64,000 nucleotides of DNA, from assembly GCF_030811115.1 (NCBI RefSeq), contig NZ_JAUSQK010000001.1, positions 806,001-870,000 on the forward strand. Reading direction: 5' to 3'. Position numbers and translations under genes: made by a program. This DNA comes from Olsenella profusa DSM 13989 (GTDB lineage Bacteria > Actinomycetota > Coriobacteriia > Coriobacteriales > Atopobiaceae). The notes beneath the pieces are model-generated. The model was not told the DNA's origin. It saw only the letters and a list, made by a program, of their open reading frames with translations, and did not search any database. The stretch's first letter is position 1. Every line of letters begins with the position of its first letter. This document shows positions 51,920 through 60,301 of this stretch, piece by piece.

Positions 51920-54691
51920 ATGCAGATGTCTCCTCTTGGGAAGCGTTACCCGCGCTCGATCAGACATAACCTCGGGCGCTATATTGGGCTGTTGATTCTG
52001 CTGATGATGGCCGTAGGGCTCGGCAACGGCTACATGCAGGCGGCGCAAAACAACATCGACATGATGAGCGGCATGCGTGAGAAGTACAGCGTCGAGGACG
52101 GTCGCTTCATGACCGACTTCGAGGCTAAGGCAGATGCCATCAAGGACGTCGAGGCGCTGGGCTGCACGGTGCACGAGAACTTCAGCTATGATGCCAGCCT
52201 TACCATCCCCGGGCGCACCATCGACGACACGACGGTTCGCCTCTATGGTGACCGCGAGGGCTTCGATGAGGTGAGCTATACCGATGGCCGTGCGCCCGAG
52301 GCAGACGGCGAAGTGGCGCTCGACCGTGTGTTCATGCAGAACAACAAGCTGTCCTTGGGCGACACCGTGGAGTTCGACGGTAAGACGTTCACAATCTGCG
52401 GCATCGTGTCTCTCCCCGACTACGTCACGCTTTTCGAGAACAATAGCGATACTGTGTATGACGCCCTCACGTTTGGTGTGGGCCAAGTCACGTCGGGGGC
52501 GCGTGACGCGCTGGCCAAGGGTGACCAGACCTTCACGTACTCGTTCTCCTTTGGTGACCGCGACCTGTCCCTAGCCGATCGCGTCAGCCTTGAGAAGCGC
52601 ATGGTCGACGTGCTCATCGACCATGGCGTCTCGGTGAGCGACATGATCGACCATGAGTACAACCAGGGCATCAGCTATGCCACGGGCGACAACGAGGGTG
52701 ACCTCAACACGGCCCTGACCCTCACGATCATCCTCACGATCGTCCTCTCCTTCATCTTTGTGCTGCTCACCAATGCCACCATCGAGCAGGAGAGCAGTGC
52801 TATCGGCACGCTGCTCTCGATGGGCTACACAAAGGGCGAGCTGGTCAGGCACTACCTCACGCTGCCGATGATCGTGGGCGCGGTGGGCTGCCTGCTGGGC
52901 CTCGGGTACGCCATCCTGGTGGAGGACACTATCCGACAGTCGTATTACAACACGTACAGCCTGCCTCCCTACGTGCGCGGCTTCCATCCTGACATCTACC
53001 TCAAGACGGTTCTTGTGCCGCTTGTGCTACTGTTCGTAATCCTTCTCGCTGGCCTTTTACTCAAGCTGCGCCTTACGCCGCTGCAATTTTTGCGCGGCGA
53101 GGTACGGGGCAGCAGGGGGGCGAAGAAGGAGTCGTCGCTGCCCGAGGGTATGAGCTACGTGCAGCGCTTTCGCCTGCGCGTCTTCCTGCGTAACACCTCG
53201 AGCTTCGTCATACTGTTCATTGGCATCCTCGTTGCCAACACGCTGCTGCTCTTCTCGCTCTCCGTCATGCCGTCGGTTCGCAGCTATGCGGTCGAGCTGA
53301 AGCGCGGCATCCCGGCGGAGCACGTCTATACGCTCAAGGACGAGCTGCGGATTGATGGCACTGCCGACGAGCGAGCCGCATGGGCCGCCATTGAGGAGAT
53401 CACCACCAATGAGAAGTACGCCGGCATCGACCTTGACCTCATCGAGGATGTGGCCAATGACCTGCGGGCTGCAGGCTCGAGCTTCCGCGACTTTGATAAG
53501 GACGCCATTGGCGCACTTGCCCTCATGAGCAACCTCACGAAGGCCGACGTGGACGATTCCGACGAGCTTAGGATGCTCATGCGAGCCTATGGCGTGGATG
53601 ACTTCACCGACCTTGCCGACACCAACTTCCACAAGCTGTTTGTCGCGGTCATGGCCAGACAAGGCGTGCACCTCTCCGATGCCACTGACGGTCAGCTCAC
53701 AACCTTGCTCGAGCACGCGCGTGAGTTGAGCAAACAGATCGCCCCCCTCACCGACGACGAACGCAAGGACTTTGGCAACCTCATCGTTGACGTCTCGAAG
53801 GTGGACAACTTCGACATCGCCGTGAACCCCGCCCAGATGAGCCAGGCCACGATCGACCAGGCAGAGCCCTTCGCCGTTACTCGGCTCGAGTGCGGCCGTG
53901 CGCTCGATGACAGCAACGAGACGGTCACCATATACGGCATCCAGGAGGGCTCCGCATATTACCCAGACATCGACGTGAGCGGTGGACGCATCGTGGCAGA
54001 TCCCGGGCTGCTTGAGAAGTGCGGCATCACGCTCGGCGAGCCCGCCACGTTTACCGACCGCACGACGGGTGACGCCTACGACATCACGATTGACGGGGCG
54101 ACTGCGCTTGCGGCCTCGACCAATGTGTACATGAGCATCGATACGTTCAACCAGATGTTCGGCAATGACGAGGGCTACTTCAACGGATACTTCTCCAACG
54201 AGGCGCTCGACCTCAACCGGCGCTACCTTGTGTCCGACTACACCCCGGCAGACGCCGACAAGATTGCCGACCAGCTTGAAGACAGCTATGGCGACATCAT
54301 GAACGTCATCACATGGCTCTCGATTCCCATCTTCATCATCGTCATCTACCTGCTCACCAAGACGCTCATCGACAGAAGCGCACGCTCCATCGCCTACATG
54401 AAGGTCTTTGGCTACAAGAATAGTGAGATAGACATGCTCTACCTGCGCTCCATCACGGTGGGCGTAGTCATTTCGCTGTTCGTGAGCGTGCCCATCCTCA
54501 GGGAGCTCATCGGCGTGGTGTATAGGTTCATGCTGGCTGCGCAAAACGGCAACTACGTCTATACGTTGACCCTGCAAATTGTTGTCATCGACCTTGTCAT
54601 AGCGCTCATCACCTACCTCGTGGTGGCGCTACTGCACATGCGTCACATCAAGAAGGTGCCGCTGTCGCTGGCGCTCAAGGTCGTCGAGTAG
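51920..54691 (+). CDS. ABC transporter permease with two FtsX-like domains
   Basis: A 923-residue membrane protein. Transmembrane segment 1 near residue 18 (YIGLLILLMMAVGLGNGY) is followed by a large extracytoplasmic domain, a first FtsX bundle (about 265-400, LTIILTIVLSFIFVLLTN), another segment near residue 435, a second large external domain (about 450-785) and a final FtsX bundle (VITWLSIPIFIIVIYLL onward). This is the layout of long MacB/YtrF-like permeases. It pairs with the ATPase upstream. The two genes lie between the 377-bp nuclease direct repeats. Confidence 0.9.
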   Translation: MQMSPLGKRYPRSIRHNLGRYIGLLILLMMAVGLGNGYMQAAQNNIDMMSGMREKYSVEDGRFMTDFEAKADAIKDVEALGCTVHENFSYDASLTIPGRTIDDTTVRLYGDREGFDEVSYTDGRAPEADGEVALDRVFMQNNKLSLGDTVEFDGKTFTICGIVSLPDYVTLFENNSDTVYDALTFGVGQVTSGARDALAKGDQTFTYSFSFGDRDLSLADRVSLEKRMVDVLIDHGVSVSDMIDHEYNQGISYATGDNEGDLNTALTLTIILTIVLSFIFVLLTNATIEQESSAIGTLLSMGYTKGELVRHYLTLPMIVGAVGCLLGLGYAILVEDTIRQSYYNTYSLPPYVRGFHPDIYLKTVLVPLVLLFVILLAGLLLKLRLTPLQFLRGEVRGSRGAKKESSLPEGMSYVQRFRLRVFLRNTSSFVILFIGILVANTLLLFSLSVMPSVRSYAVELKRGIPAEHVYTLKDELRIDGTADERAAWAAIEEITTNEKYAGIDLDLIEDVANDLRAAGSSFRDFDKDAIGALALMSNLTKADVDDSDELRMLMRAYGVDDFTDLADTNFHKLFVAVMARQGVHLSDATDGQLTTLLEHARELSKQIAPLTDDERKDFGNLIVDVSKVDNFDIAVNPAQMSQATIDQAEPFAVTRLECGRALDDSNETVTIYGIQEGSAYYPDIDVSGGRIVADPGLLEKCGITLGEPATFTDRTTGDAYDITIDGATALAASTNVYMSIDTFNQMFGNDEGYFNGYFSNEALDLNRRYLVSDYTPADADKIADQLEDSYGDIMNVITWLSIPIFIIVIYLLTKTLIDRSARSIAYMKVFGYKNSEIDMLYLRSITVGVVISLFVSVPILRELIGVVYRFMLAAQNGNYVYTLTLQIVVIDLVIALITYLVVALLHMRHIKKVPLSLALKVVE

Positions 54692-54826
54692 CGAGACGGT
54701 TGGGGCGGCATGGCTCGCACCCACGTATCAAGATAGCGTCTCAACTATGACACACGCTATGCCAAGGCCAAGGACGCAAACGACCCAGTGGCCTGGCACG
54801 GTGCGAGGCGGCGCCATCCGCGGCTC

Positions 54827-55621
54827 CTACGTCGGTGCGTAGGTGCCGCTCGCATAGTCGATCGCGTAGCCCTTGGCGGCGTTGTAGACCTCGAGGCGCT
54901 CGTCGAGGCGGCCGTCCGACGAGAGCACGTCCACGAGCACCGAGCGCGGGATGGGCTCGGCGCCCTCGTAGGCCGGCGTGGCGACGTACTGCACGGTCAC
55001 GTCGGGGTAGGCCGCGAGCCAGCCCCTGATGGCGGCCTCGAAGACGTCCATGCCGCCCTGGCCGTCGCTCGCCCCCACGTTGAGCATGCGCGTCCCCGTC
55101 ACCAGGTTCTCCCTGCGCTCCTCGCCGCCAAGCGACTTGGCCAGCAGGTGGCAGCGGTTCCAGAACCAGTCGCGGGAGACCCTGCCGTCGGGCAGCACGA
55201 TGGTCGCCCTCGAGTTCCTGGGCCAGCCCGCGGGGTCGGGTGCCGCCTCCCGCTCGCGGCCCTCGCCCGCGCGCATGAGGCCGCTGGTGATGCATGCCCT
55301 CACGGTGCCCGCACGACCCTGCGCATCGAGCGGCGCGTACGTCACCTGGCCCGGGGAGAGCGGGGCATCTATGTGCGCCTTCCCCACGAGCCGCACGTAG
55401 TTGGGGGCGTCCTGCTCCGACCATGCGGTCCAGGCGGGGGAGCCATCCCGGTAGGAGGCCGAGGGCTGTCCCGGTATGGGCGGCACGCATCCCGGCAGCA
55501 TCCCCGCCATCAGGGCCAGCGACAGCGTGATGACGAGGGTCCCGCGCAGGCCGTGCCGAAGACGGCCTGCGACCAGGACCGCCGCCAGCACTATAAGCGA
55601 GACCACCACGCCCATGCCCAC
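54827..55621 (-). CDS. Membrane-anchored DNA/RNA non-specific endonuclease (EndA-like)
   Basis: A 264-residue protein. Two hydrophobic N-terminal segments (VVVSLIVLAAVLVAG and LVITLSLALMAGMLPGC, the latter a possible lipobox) are followed by a nuclease domain with WNRCHLLAKSLGGEERRENL and VTGTRMLNVG. These match the (D/N)RxHL...N...TR-x-x-N beta-beta-alpha-metal core of EndA/Sda-type nucleases; the His is the general base. It should act outside the membrane on DNA or RNA. Its 3' half is duplicated at 49150-49526. Confidence 0.85.
   Translation of the reverse strand: MGMGVVVSLIVLAAVLVAGRLRHGLRGTLVITLSLALMAGMLPGCVPPIPGQPSASYRDGSPAWTAWSEQDAPNYVRLVGKAHIDAPLSPGQVTYAPLDAQGRAGTVRACITSGLMRAGEGREREAAPDPAGWPRNSRATIVLPDGRVSRDWFWNRCHLLAKSLGGEERRENLVTGTRMLNVGASDGQGGMDVFEAAIRGWLAAYPDVTVQYVATPAYEGAEPIPRSVLVDVLSSDGRLDERLEVYNAAKGYAIDYASGTYAPT
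54855..55231. repeat. 377-bp direct repeat (partner at 49150-49526)
   Basis: This segment and 49150-49526 are in the same orientation, offset by 5705 bases. By eye they differ at one base (49158 A, 54863 C). Such recent identity allows recombination that would delete or duplicate the 5.7 kb holding the activase fragment and the ABC exporter. Confidence 0.88.
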
Positions 55622-55662
55622 GCCCCCTCGTGAGACACGATTATAGCGACATGAAATGACCG

Positions 55663-55691
55663 TTGCCGTAGCACGGGACTTGGGGTACGAT
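55663..55691 (+). promoter_or_regulatory. tRNA-Leu promoter
   Basis: TTGCCG (55663-55668), a 17-base spacer and TACGAT (55686-55691), ending ten bases before the mature tRNA 5' end. Confidence 0.72.
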
Positions 55692-55701
55692 ACTGGCCTA
55701 C

Positions 55702-55788
55702 GCGGGCGTGGCGGAATTGGCAGACGCGTGCGGTTCAGGTCCGTATGAGAGCAATCTCATGAAGGTTCAAGTCCTTTCGCCCGCACCA
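55702..55788 (+). tRNA. tRNA-Leu (anticodon CAG)
   Basis: 87 nucleotides with the acceptor stem GCGGGCG/CGCCCGC, discriminator A and encoded CCA. The anticodon loop is TTCAGGT, so the anticodon is CAG and it reads CUG. It has a long variable arm and the T-loop GTTCAAGTC, as expected for a class II leucine tRNA. Confidence 0.96.
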
Positions 55789-55799
55789 GTTCACAGAGA

Positions 55800-55826
55800 G
55801 GGAGCTCCCGCGGGAGCTCCCTTTTT
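55800..55826 (+). terminator. Rho-independent terminator of tRNA-Leu
   Basis: GGGAGCTCCC, two bases, GGGAGCTCCC, then TTTTT. The T-run is part of the 8-base target duplicated by the IS that follows (CCTTTTTC at 55820-55827 and 57230-57237), so the terminator survived the insertion. Confidence 0.93.
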
Positions 55827-55827
55827 C

Positions 55828-57229
55828 GGCTCTTCAAAACTTCTGGTGGGTAGCACACGGGCTCCCACCGCGCCTCCCTCCCGGCAGGCGGTATGATTCC
55901 TGCGACTGGTGGACGCGGCGATCGGAGCCGTGCATGGACGCGCAGGCCGGCATGCTGGCGCAGCTCTTCGAGAGATCGATGGGGCTGGGGCCGGAGTGGA
56001 GGGCCTCGGAGGTCTGGTTCGAGGAGCGCGGCGGGGCCCCGGACGAGCTGCACGTCCGCGTCGAGCACGTCCGCGGCCAGGCCGTGGGGCGCCCCGAGTG
56101 CGGGCGGAGGTGCGGCACCTACGACACCCGGGAGCGCACCTGGCGCCACCTCGACATCTGGCAGTACGAGACGGTCGTGCACTGCGCCGTGCCCAGGGCG
56201 GACTGCCCGGAGCACGGCGTCCGCACCGTGCGCATGCCCTGGGAGGTCCGGCCGAACTCGCACTTCACGGCCCTCTTCGAGGTGCAGGTGCTGGTCATGG
56301 CCCTGTCCGGGATGACCGTGGCGGCCATCGCGTCGCGGGTGCGGGAGGGCGACGCCCGCGTCTGGGCGCTCCTGCGCCGTGCCGTCGCCGAGGCGAGGGG
56401 GTCGGCCGACTACTCCGCCGTCGAGCGCGTCGGCATCGACGACACCGCGAGGGGGCGCGGCCAGAGCTACATAAGCACCATGGTGGACCTCGACGCCCGG
56501 CGGGTCGTCGCCGTCACCGAGGGCAGGGACAGGGGGTCGGTCGGCAGGCTCTGCGACCAGCTGGAGGAGCGCGGCGGCGACCGCTCCCGCGTGCTCGAGG
56601 TCACCAGGGACATGGCCGAGGCGTACTCGCTCGGCGTCGCGTCCGAGATGCCCCAGGCGGCCCAGACCGTCGACCGCTCCCGCGTGATGCAGCTCTTCTC
56701 GAGGGCCACGGACCGGGTGAGGTGCCGCGAGAGGCGCGAGTCCGAGGAGAAGAGGGCCATGCTCGCCGGCACGAAGTACGTCTGGCTCAAGCGCGAGTCC
56801 AACCTCACGGGGAGGCAGCTCGCGAAGAGGGCCGGGCTCGACCCGGCGCGCCCGCGCCCGAGGACCGCGAGGGCATGCCAGATGGCCGAGGCGATGCGCG
56901 ACGTCTACGGGCTCCCCGGCCGCGAGTCCGCGGCGCGGGCGCTCGACCGGCTCTGCTCCTGGATGATGCACTCGAACGTCCCGGAGATGAAGGTGGTCGC
57001 GGGGACGCTCCGCAAGGAGCGGGAGGGCATCCCCGACTGGTGGCGGAGGGGCTCGACGAACGCGATCCTGGAGGGGCTCAACTCAATCGTCCAGTCCATC
57101 AAGAGGGCCGCGAGGGGCTTCAGGAACACCGGGTACTTCGAGACGATGATATTCCTCAGGCTCGGTCGCCTGGACTTCTCGGCCCAGCTGGCCGTCTCGA
57201 CCGCTACCCACTAGAAACCGTAAAGAACC
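55828..57229 (+). mobile_element. ISL3-family insertion sequence, complete
   Basis: A 1402-base element. The ends are 26-base imperfect inverted repeats: GGCTCTTC...GGTGGGTAG at the left, and the complement of GGTTCTTT...AGTGGGTAG at the right, with 19 of 26 matching. It is flanked by an exact 8-base duplication CCTTTTTC, the size usual for ISL3. One intact transposase gene fills it. The complete ends, target duplication and open frame suggest recent, possibly active, insertion. Confidence 0.93.
55934..57214 (+). CDS. tnp: ISL3-family transposase
   Basis: A 426-residue transposase. The N-terminal zinc-finger region has cysteines in RPECGRRCGTYD and ADCPEHGV. The DDE catalytic domain shows the first Asp in VERVGIDDTARG, the second in EVTRDMAEAYSLG and the Glu in NAILEGLNSIVQ. 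A helix-turn-helix-like insert (LTGRQLAKRAGL) is also visible. It is full length and uninterrupted. A 567-residue overlapping frame (55909-57612) is a high-GC shadow. Confidence 0.95.
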   Translation: MDAQAGMLAQLFERSMGLGPEWRASEVWFEERGGAPDELHVRVEHVRGQAVGRPECGRRCGTYDTRERTWRHLDIWQYETVVHCAVPRADCPEHGVRTVRMPWEVRPNSHFTALFEVQVLVMALSGMTVAAIASRVREGDARVWALLRRAVAEARGSADYSAVERVGIDDTARGRGQSYISTMVDLDARRVVAVTEGRDRGSVGRLCDQLEERGGDRSRVLEVTRDMAEAYSLGVASEMPQAAQTVDRSRVMQLFSRATDRVRCRERRESEEKRAMLAGTKYVWLKRESNLTGRQLAKRAGLDPARPRPRTARACQMAEAMRDVYGLPGRESAARALDRLCSWMMHSNVPEMKVVAGTLRKEREGIPDWWRRGSTNAILEGLNSIVQSIKRAARGFRNTGYFETMIFLRLGRLDFSAQLAVSTATH

Positions 57230-57266
57230 CCTTTTTCGTGGACGCCTCTGGGGACGGACGACGTTG

Positions 57267-57494
57267 CTACACGTTGTCGTCATCGAAGGCCGACCAACCG
57301 CTTTCGGAGTCATCCTCGTCATCAAAGAGATCCCAATCGTCCTCGGACCTCTCGTGGTTCTTGTACAGGCGATGCGTGCGACGTTCCAGCACCAGCGAGA
57401 TGATGAAGAACAGCACGATGCCGCCGCCCACGAGGGTCAGCACGCCGGGTCGCGTGCCAAAGAGCCAATCAAAGAACCGTGACACCTGCTCCAT
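57267..57494 (-). CDS. Small single-pass membrane protein
   Basis: 75 residues: a short amphipathic N-terminus (MEQVSRFFDWLFGTRPG), one transmembrane helix (VLTLVGGGIVLFFIISLVLE), a basic stop-transfer patch (RRTHRLYKN) and a very acidic cytoplasmic tail. I do not recognise a family. It is divergent from serS, has a GAAGGAGCGCGCG site, and its composition is gene-like. Confidence 0.65.
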   Translation of the reverse strand: MEQVSRFFDWLFGTRPGVLTLVGGGIVLFFIISLVLERRTHRLYKNHERSEDDWDLFDDEDDSESGWSAFDDDNV

Positions 57495-57632
57495 CGCGCG
57501 CTCCTTCCATGAGGGAAGCCATGCATCGGCCGTATGGCCTCATCACAAGTATATACTTGGGCATCAGGTGTGCGCCGGGCGCAGCCATGCCGCGCCGCCC
57601 ATCGAGACGTAGCGACAACCGAGAGGACCGTC

Positions 57633-58919
57633 ATGCTCGACATCAAGTTCGTTCGAGAGAATCCCGACATCGTGGACACGTCCTGCGCGTCTCGCCAGAA
57701 TGCCCACTGGGATCGCGAACGCTTCTTCGAGCTCGACGAGGAGCGTCGTTCCACCATCACGGAGGTCGAGCGGCTGCAGGCCGATCGCAATGCCGCGTCC
57801 AAGCTCATCGGCCAGCTCATGCGCGAGGGCAGACGGGACGAGGCCGAGGCCGCAAAGGCCGAGGTCGCGGCTAACAAGAGACGCATCGCAAAGCTCAACG
57901 ACAGGCGCGACCAGACCGAGGGGGAGCTCTTTGACCTGCTTGCCGCCATCCCCAACATCCCCCACGAGTCCGTGCCCTACGGCAGGGACGACTCCGATAA
58001 CCCCGAGGTGCGCCGCTGGGGCGAGCCGACACGGTTCGCCTTCGAGCCCAAGGCCCACTGGGACCTCGGTCCCTCCTGTGGCATGATCGACTTCGATCGC
58101 GGCGTCAAGCTCGCCGGCACCCGCTTCTACCTGCTGGGAGGCACGGGCGCCCTCATGGAGCGCGCCCTCATCAACTTCTTCGTCGACCAGCACGTGCAGG
58201 CCGGCTTCAAGGAGTGGTGGCCACCCGTCATCACCAACCACGACTCACTCTTTGGCACGGGTCAGCTGCCCAAGTTCGACGAGGATCTCTTCCACGTGAA
58301 CGGTGGCATGTACCTCATCCCCACGGCCGAGGTCATGCTCACCAACATCCATCGGGACGAGGTGCTCGACGGCGCCTCGCTGCCCCTGTGGTACACGGCC
58401 TTCACGCCGTGCTTCCGCGAGGAGGCGGGCTCCGCCGGCCGCGACACCCGTGGCATCATTCGCGTGCATGAGTTCGACAAGGTCGAGATGGTCAAGTTCG
58501 CCAGGCCCGAGGACTCCATGGACCAGCTCGAGTCCATGGTGGTCGAGGCCGAGAGCTGCCTGCAGCTTCTGGGCCTGCCCTACCGCGTGGTCACGCTCTG
58601 CACGGGCGACCTTGGCTTCTCCGCCACCAAGTGCTACGACCTCGAGGTCTGGCTGCCCAGCTATGATGCCTACAAGGAGATCTCCTCCTGCTCCAACTGC
58701 TGGGACTTCCAGGCCCGTCGCGCCAACATCCGCTACCGGGATCCCAAGGAGTTCAAGGGCACACGCCTGGTGCACACGCTCAATGGCTCCGGCCTGGCCG
58801 TGGGCCGCACGATGGCCGCCATCATGGAGAACTATCAGAACGCCGACGGCTCCATCACGGTGCCCAAGGCCCTGCGTCCCTACATGCGCGGCCTTGAGGT
58901 CATACGGCCGGAGCACTGA
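57633..58919 (+). CDS. serS: Seryl-tRNA synthetase
   Basis: A 428-residue class II synthetase. The N-terminal tRNA-binding coiled coil spans about residues 30-105, and the catalytic domain has motif 2 TPCFREEAGSAGRDTRGIIR and motif 3 GSGLAVGRTMAAIMENYQ. The start MLDIKFVRENPDIV at 57633 is the family start; an extension to 57534 is not supported. It charges tRNA-Ser in the cytoplasm. Confidence 0.97.
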   Translation: MLDIKFVRENPDIVDTSCASRQNAHWDRERFFELDEERRSTITEVERLQADRNAASKLIGQLMREGRRDEAEAAKAEVAANKRRIAKLNDRRDQTEGELFDLLAAIPNIPHESVPYGRDDSDNPEVRRWGEPTRFAFEPKAHWDLGPSCGMIDFDRGVKLAGTRFYLLGGTGALMERALINFFVDQHVQAGFKEWWPPVITNHDSLFGTGQLPKFDEDLFHVNGGMYLIPTAEVMLTNIHRDEVLDGASLPLWYTAFTPCFREEAGSAGRDTRGIIRVHEFDKVEMVKFARPEDSMDQLESMVVEAESCLQLLGLPYRVVTLCTGDLGFSATKCYDLEVWLPSYDAYKEISSCSNCWDFQARRANIRYRDPKEFKGTRLVHTLNGSGLAVGRTMAAIMENYQNADGSITVPKALRPYMRGLEVIRPEH

Positions 58920-58981
58920 CCGCGGGTCCCCGCCCTGCGGGGCGCCAGGGGGAAGGGGTTCCCTCCCCTCCCGAAAGGTAG

Positions 58982-59010
58982 TTGACAAATAGGAACAGTT
59001 GTTCTACTTT
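58982..59010 (+). promoter_or_regulatory. Promoter upstream of the 145-residue hypothetical gene
   Basis: A perfect TTGACA (58982-58987), a 17-base spacer and TACTTT (59005-59010), followed by GAGAGGAG about ten bases before ATG 59036. A near-consensus promoter in this GC-rich setting suggests steady expression. Confidence 0.75.
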
Positions 59011-59035
59011 CAAGAAAAGCCGATGAGAGGAGCCC

Positions 59036-59473
59036 ATGGCCATGGAAGAGTCAGAGGTCATATGGGAAGAGTCTGATGCCGACGAGCATCGTGTGGTACG
59101 CGTGGGAACCCATGGGGACGGCGTACGCATCGAGCAGGTGAGCTCTGGTCCCACCACGCGTCTGGTCTATGGGGAGACGCTCTATACCCAGCGCCTGGAT
59201 ATACGTGGCTGGGATGTGGCGGGTGCGCGAGATGCCCTGTCAGGCTTTCTCGAGCATGGAGGTGCGCTCATAGATGTGGAGGACGCCCTCGATGCGCTGG
59301 GCATCCCCTATACCTACAGCGGGCTGGGAAGCAAGGACGTCGTCTTCAGGCCACCAGTGGCCGACGGTACGCCCCCTCTCAAGCGGACGGCAGATCTTTC
59401 GTCATCGCCTAGCGGGTATGGGCGACCTTGTGGCACGGTACCGTCGCGTGCCCTGCACCGTCCTATAGCCTGA
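59036..59473 (+). CDS. Hypothetical protein
   Basis: 145 residues without recognisable motifs, signal peptide or membrane segment. The first ~110 residues look like a compact soluble domain (EHRVVRVGTHGDGVRIEQV, YTQRLDIRGWDVAGARDAL, LIDVEDALDALGIPYTYSG). The tail is Ser/Pro/Gly/Arg-rich and overlaps the end of the opposed xth gene by 11 bases. The strong promoter and ribosome-binding site argue that it is real. ATG 59042 is an alternative start. Confidence 0.6.
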   Translation: MAMEESEVIWEESDADEHRVVRVGTHGDGVRIEQVSSGPTTRLVYGETLYTQRLDIRGWDVAGARDALSGFLEHGGALIDVEDALDALGIPYTYSGLGSKDVVFRPPVADGTPPLKRTADLSSSPSGYGRPCGTVPSRALHRPIA

Positions 59474-60260
59474 TCCGCAGCTCGATGGGGCAGTGGTCGC
59501 TGCCATACACGTCCGAGAGGATGGACGCGCCCTCGATGCGGTTGGCCGCGTCGTCGCTCACCAGAAAGTAGTCGATGCGCCACCCCACGTTTCGCTCACG
59601 GGCGCGCATGCGATAGCTCCACCAGCTGTAGGCATCCGTACGGTCGGGGTAGAGCCTGCGGAAGCTGTCGGTGAAGCCCGCATCCAGCAGCCTGCCGAAG
59701 CTCGAGCGCTCCTCGTCCGAGAAGCCTGCGTTCTGATGGTTGGTGGCGGGGTTCTTGAGGTCGATCTCCTCATGGGCCACATTGAAGTCCCCACAGGTGA
59801 TGACGGGCTTGTCCTCGGCAAGGCCAGACAGGAAGGCGCGGTAGCGCTCGTCCCACGTCATGCGCTCGTCCAGGCGGGCGAGCCCGTCCTTGGAGTTGGG
59901 CGTATAGACGTCCACGAACCAGTAGGTGGGAAACTCCAGCGCGCACACGCGCCCCTCGTCATCCGCAACGGGCGAGCCGATTCGTCGTATGACGGAGAGA
60001 GGCTCCTCCCGGCTGAAGACCGCGGTGCCCGAATAGCCCTTGCGCTTGGCATAGTTCCACGTCTGTGTGTAATCCGGGATGTCCAGCTCGATCTGGCCCT
60101 CCTGGAGCTTCGTCTCCTGGATGGCAAAGACATCGGCGTCGCACGAGGAGAACACCTCGGCAAAGCCGGGATCCTTCCTTATGACGGCGCGCAGGCCGTT
60201 CACGTTCCACGAGACGAGCGTGAGCTCGCGTCCTGTGGCGTCGCTGGTGGTGGTGGGCAA
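59463..60260 (-). CDS. xth: Exodeoxyribonuclease III / AP endonuclease
   Basis: A 265-residue exonuclease III-family protein. It shows LVSWNVNGLRAVIRKD, FAIQETKLQEGQIEL, VDVYTPNSKDGLARLDERM, ITCGDFNVAHEEIDL, RIDYFLVSDD and SDHCPIEL, so the metal-binding Glu, the catalytic Asp/Asn and the final Asp-His are all present. It acts in base-excision repair at abasic sites. Confidence 0.95.
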   Translation of the reverse strand: MPTTTSDATGRELTLVSWNVNGLRAVIRKDPGFAEVFSSCDADVFAIQETKLQEGQIELDIPDYTQTWNYAKRKGYSGTAVFSREEPLSVIRRIGSPVADDEGRVCALEFPTYWFVDVYTPNSKDGLARLDERMTWDERYRAFLSGLAEDKPVITCGDFNVAHEEIDLKNPATNHQNAGFSDEERSSFGRLLDAGFTDSFRRLYPDRTDAYSWWSYRMRARERNVGWRIDYFLVSDDAANRIEGASILSDVYGSDHCPIELRIRL

Positions 60261-60301
60261 GGCGTCTCCTTGTTGGTTGGCGGGTGGCAGGGGCGGTGGG
60301 C

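Noticed and set aside
55909-57612. 567-residue alternative frame across the insertion sequence
   Set aside because: It crosses the IS end and the opposed small gene, and has none of the transposase motifs seen in the 55934 frame.
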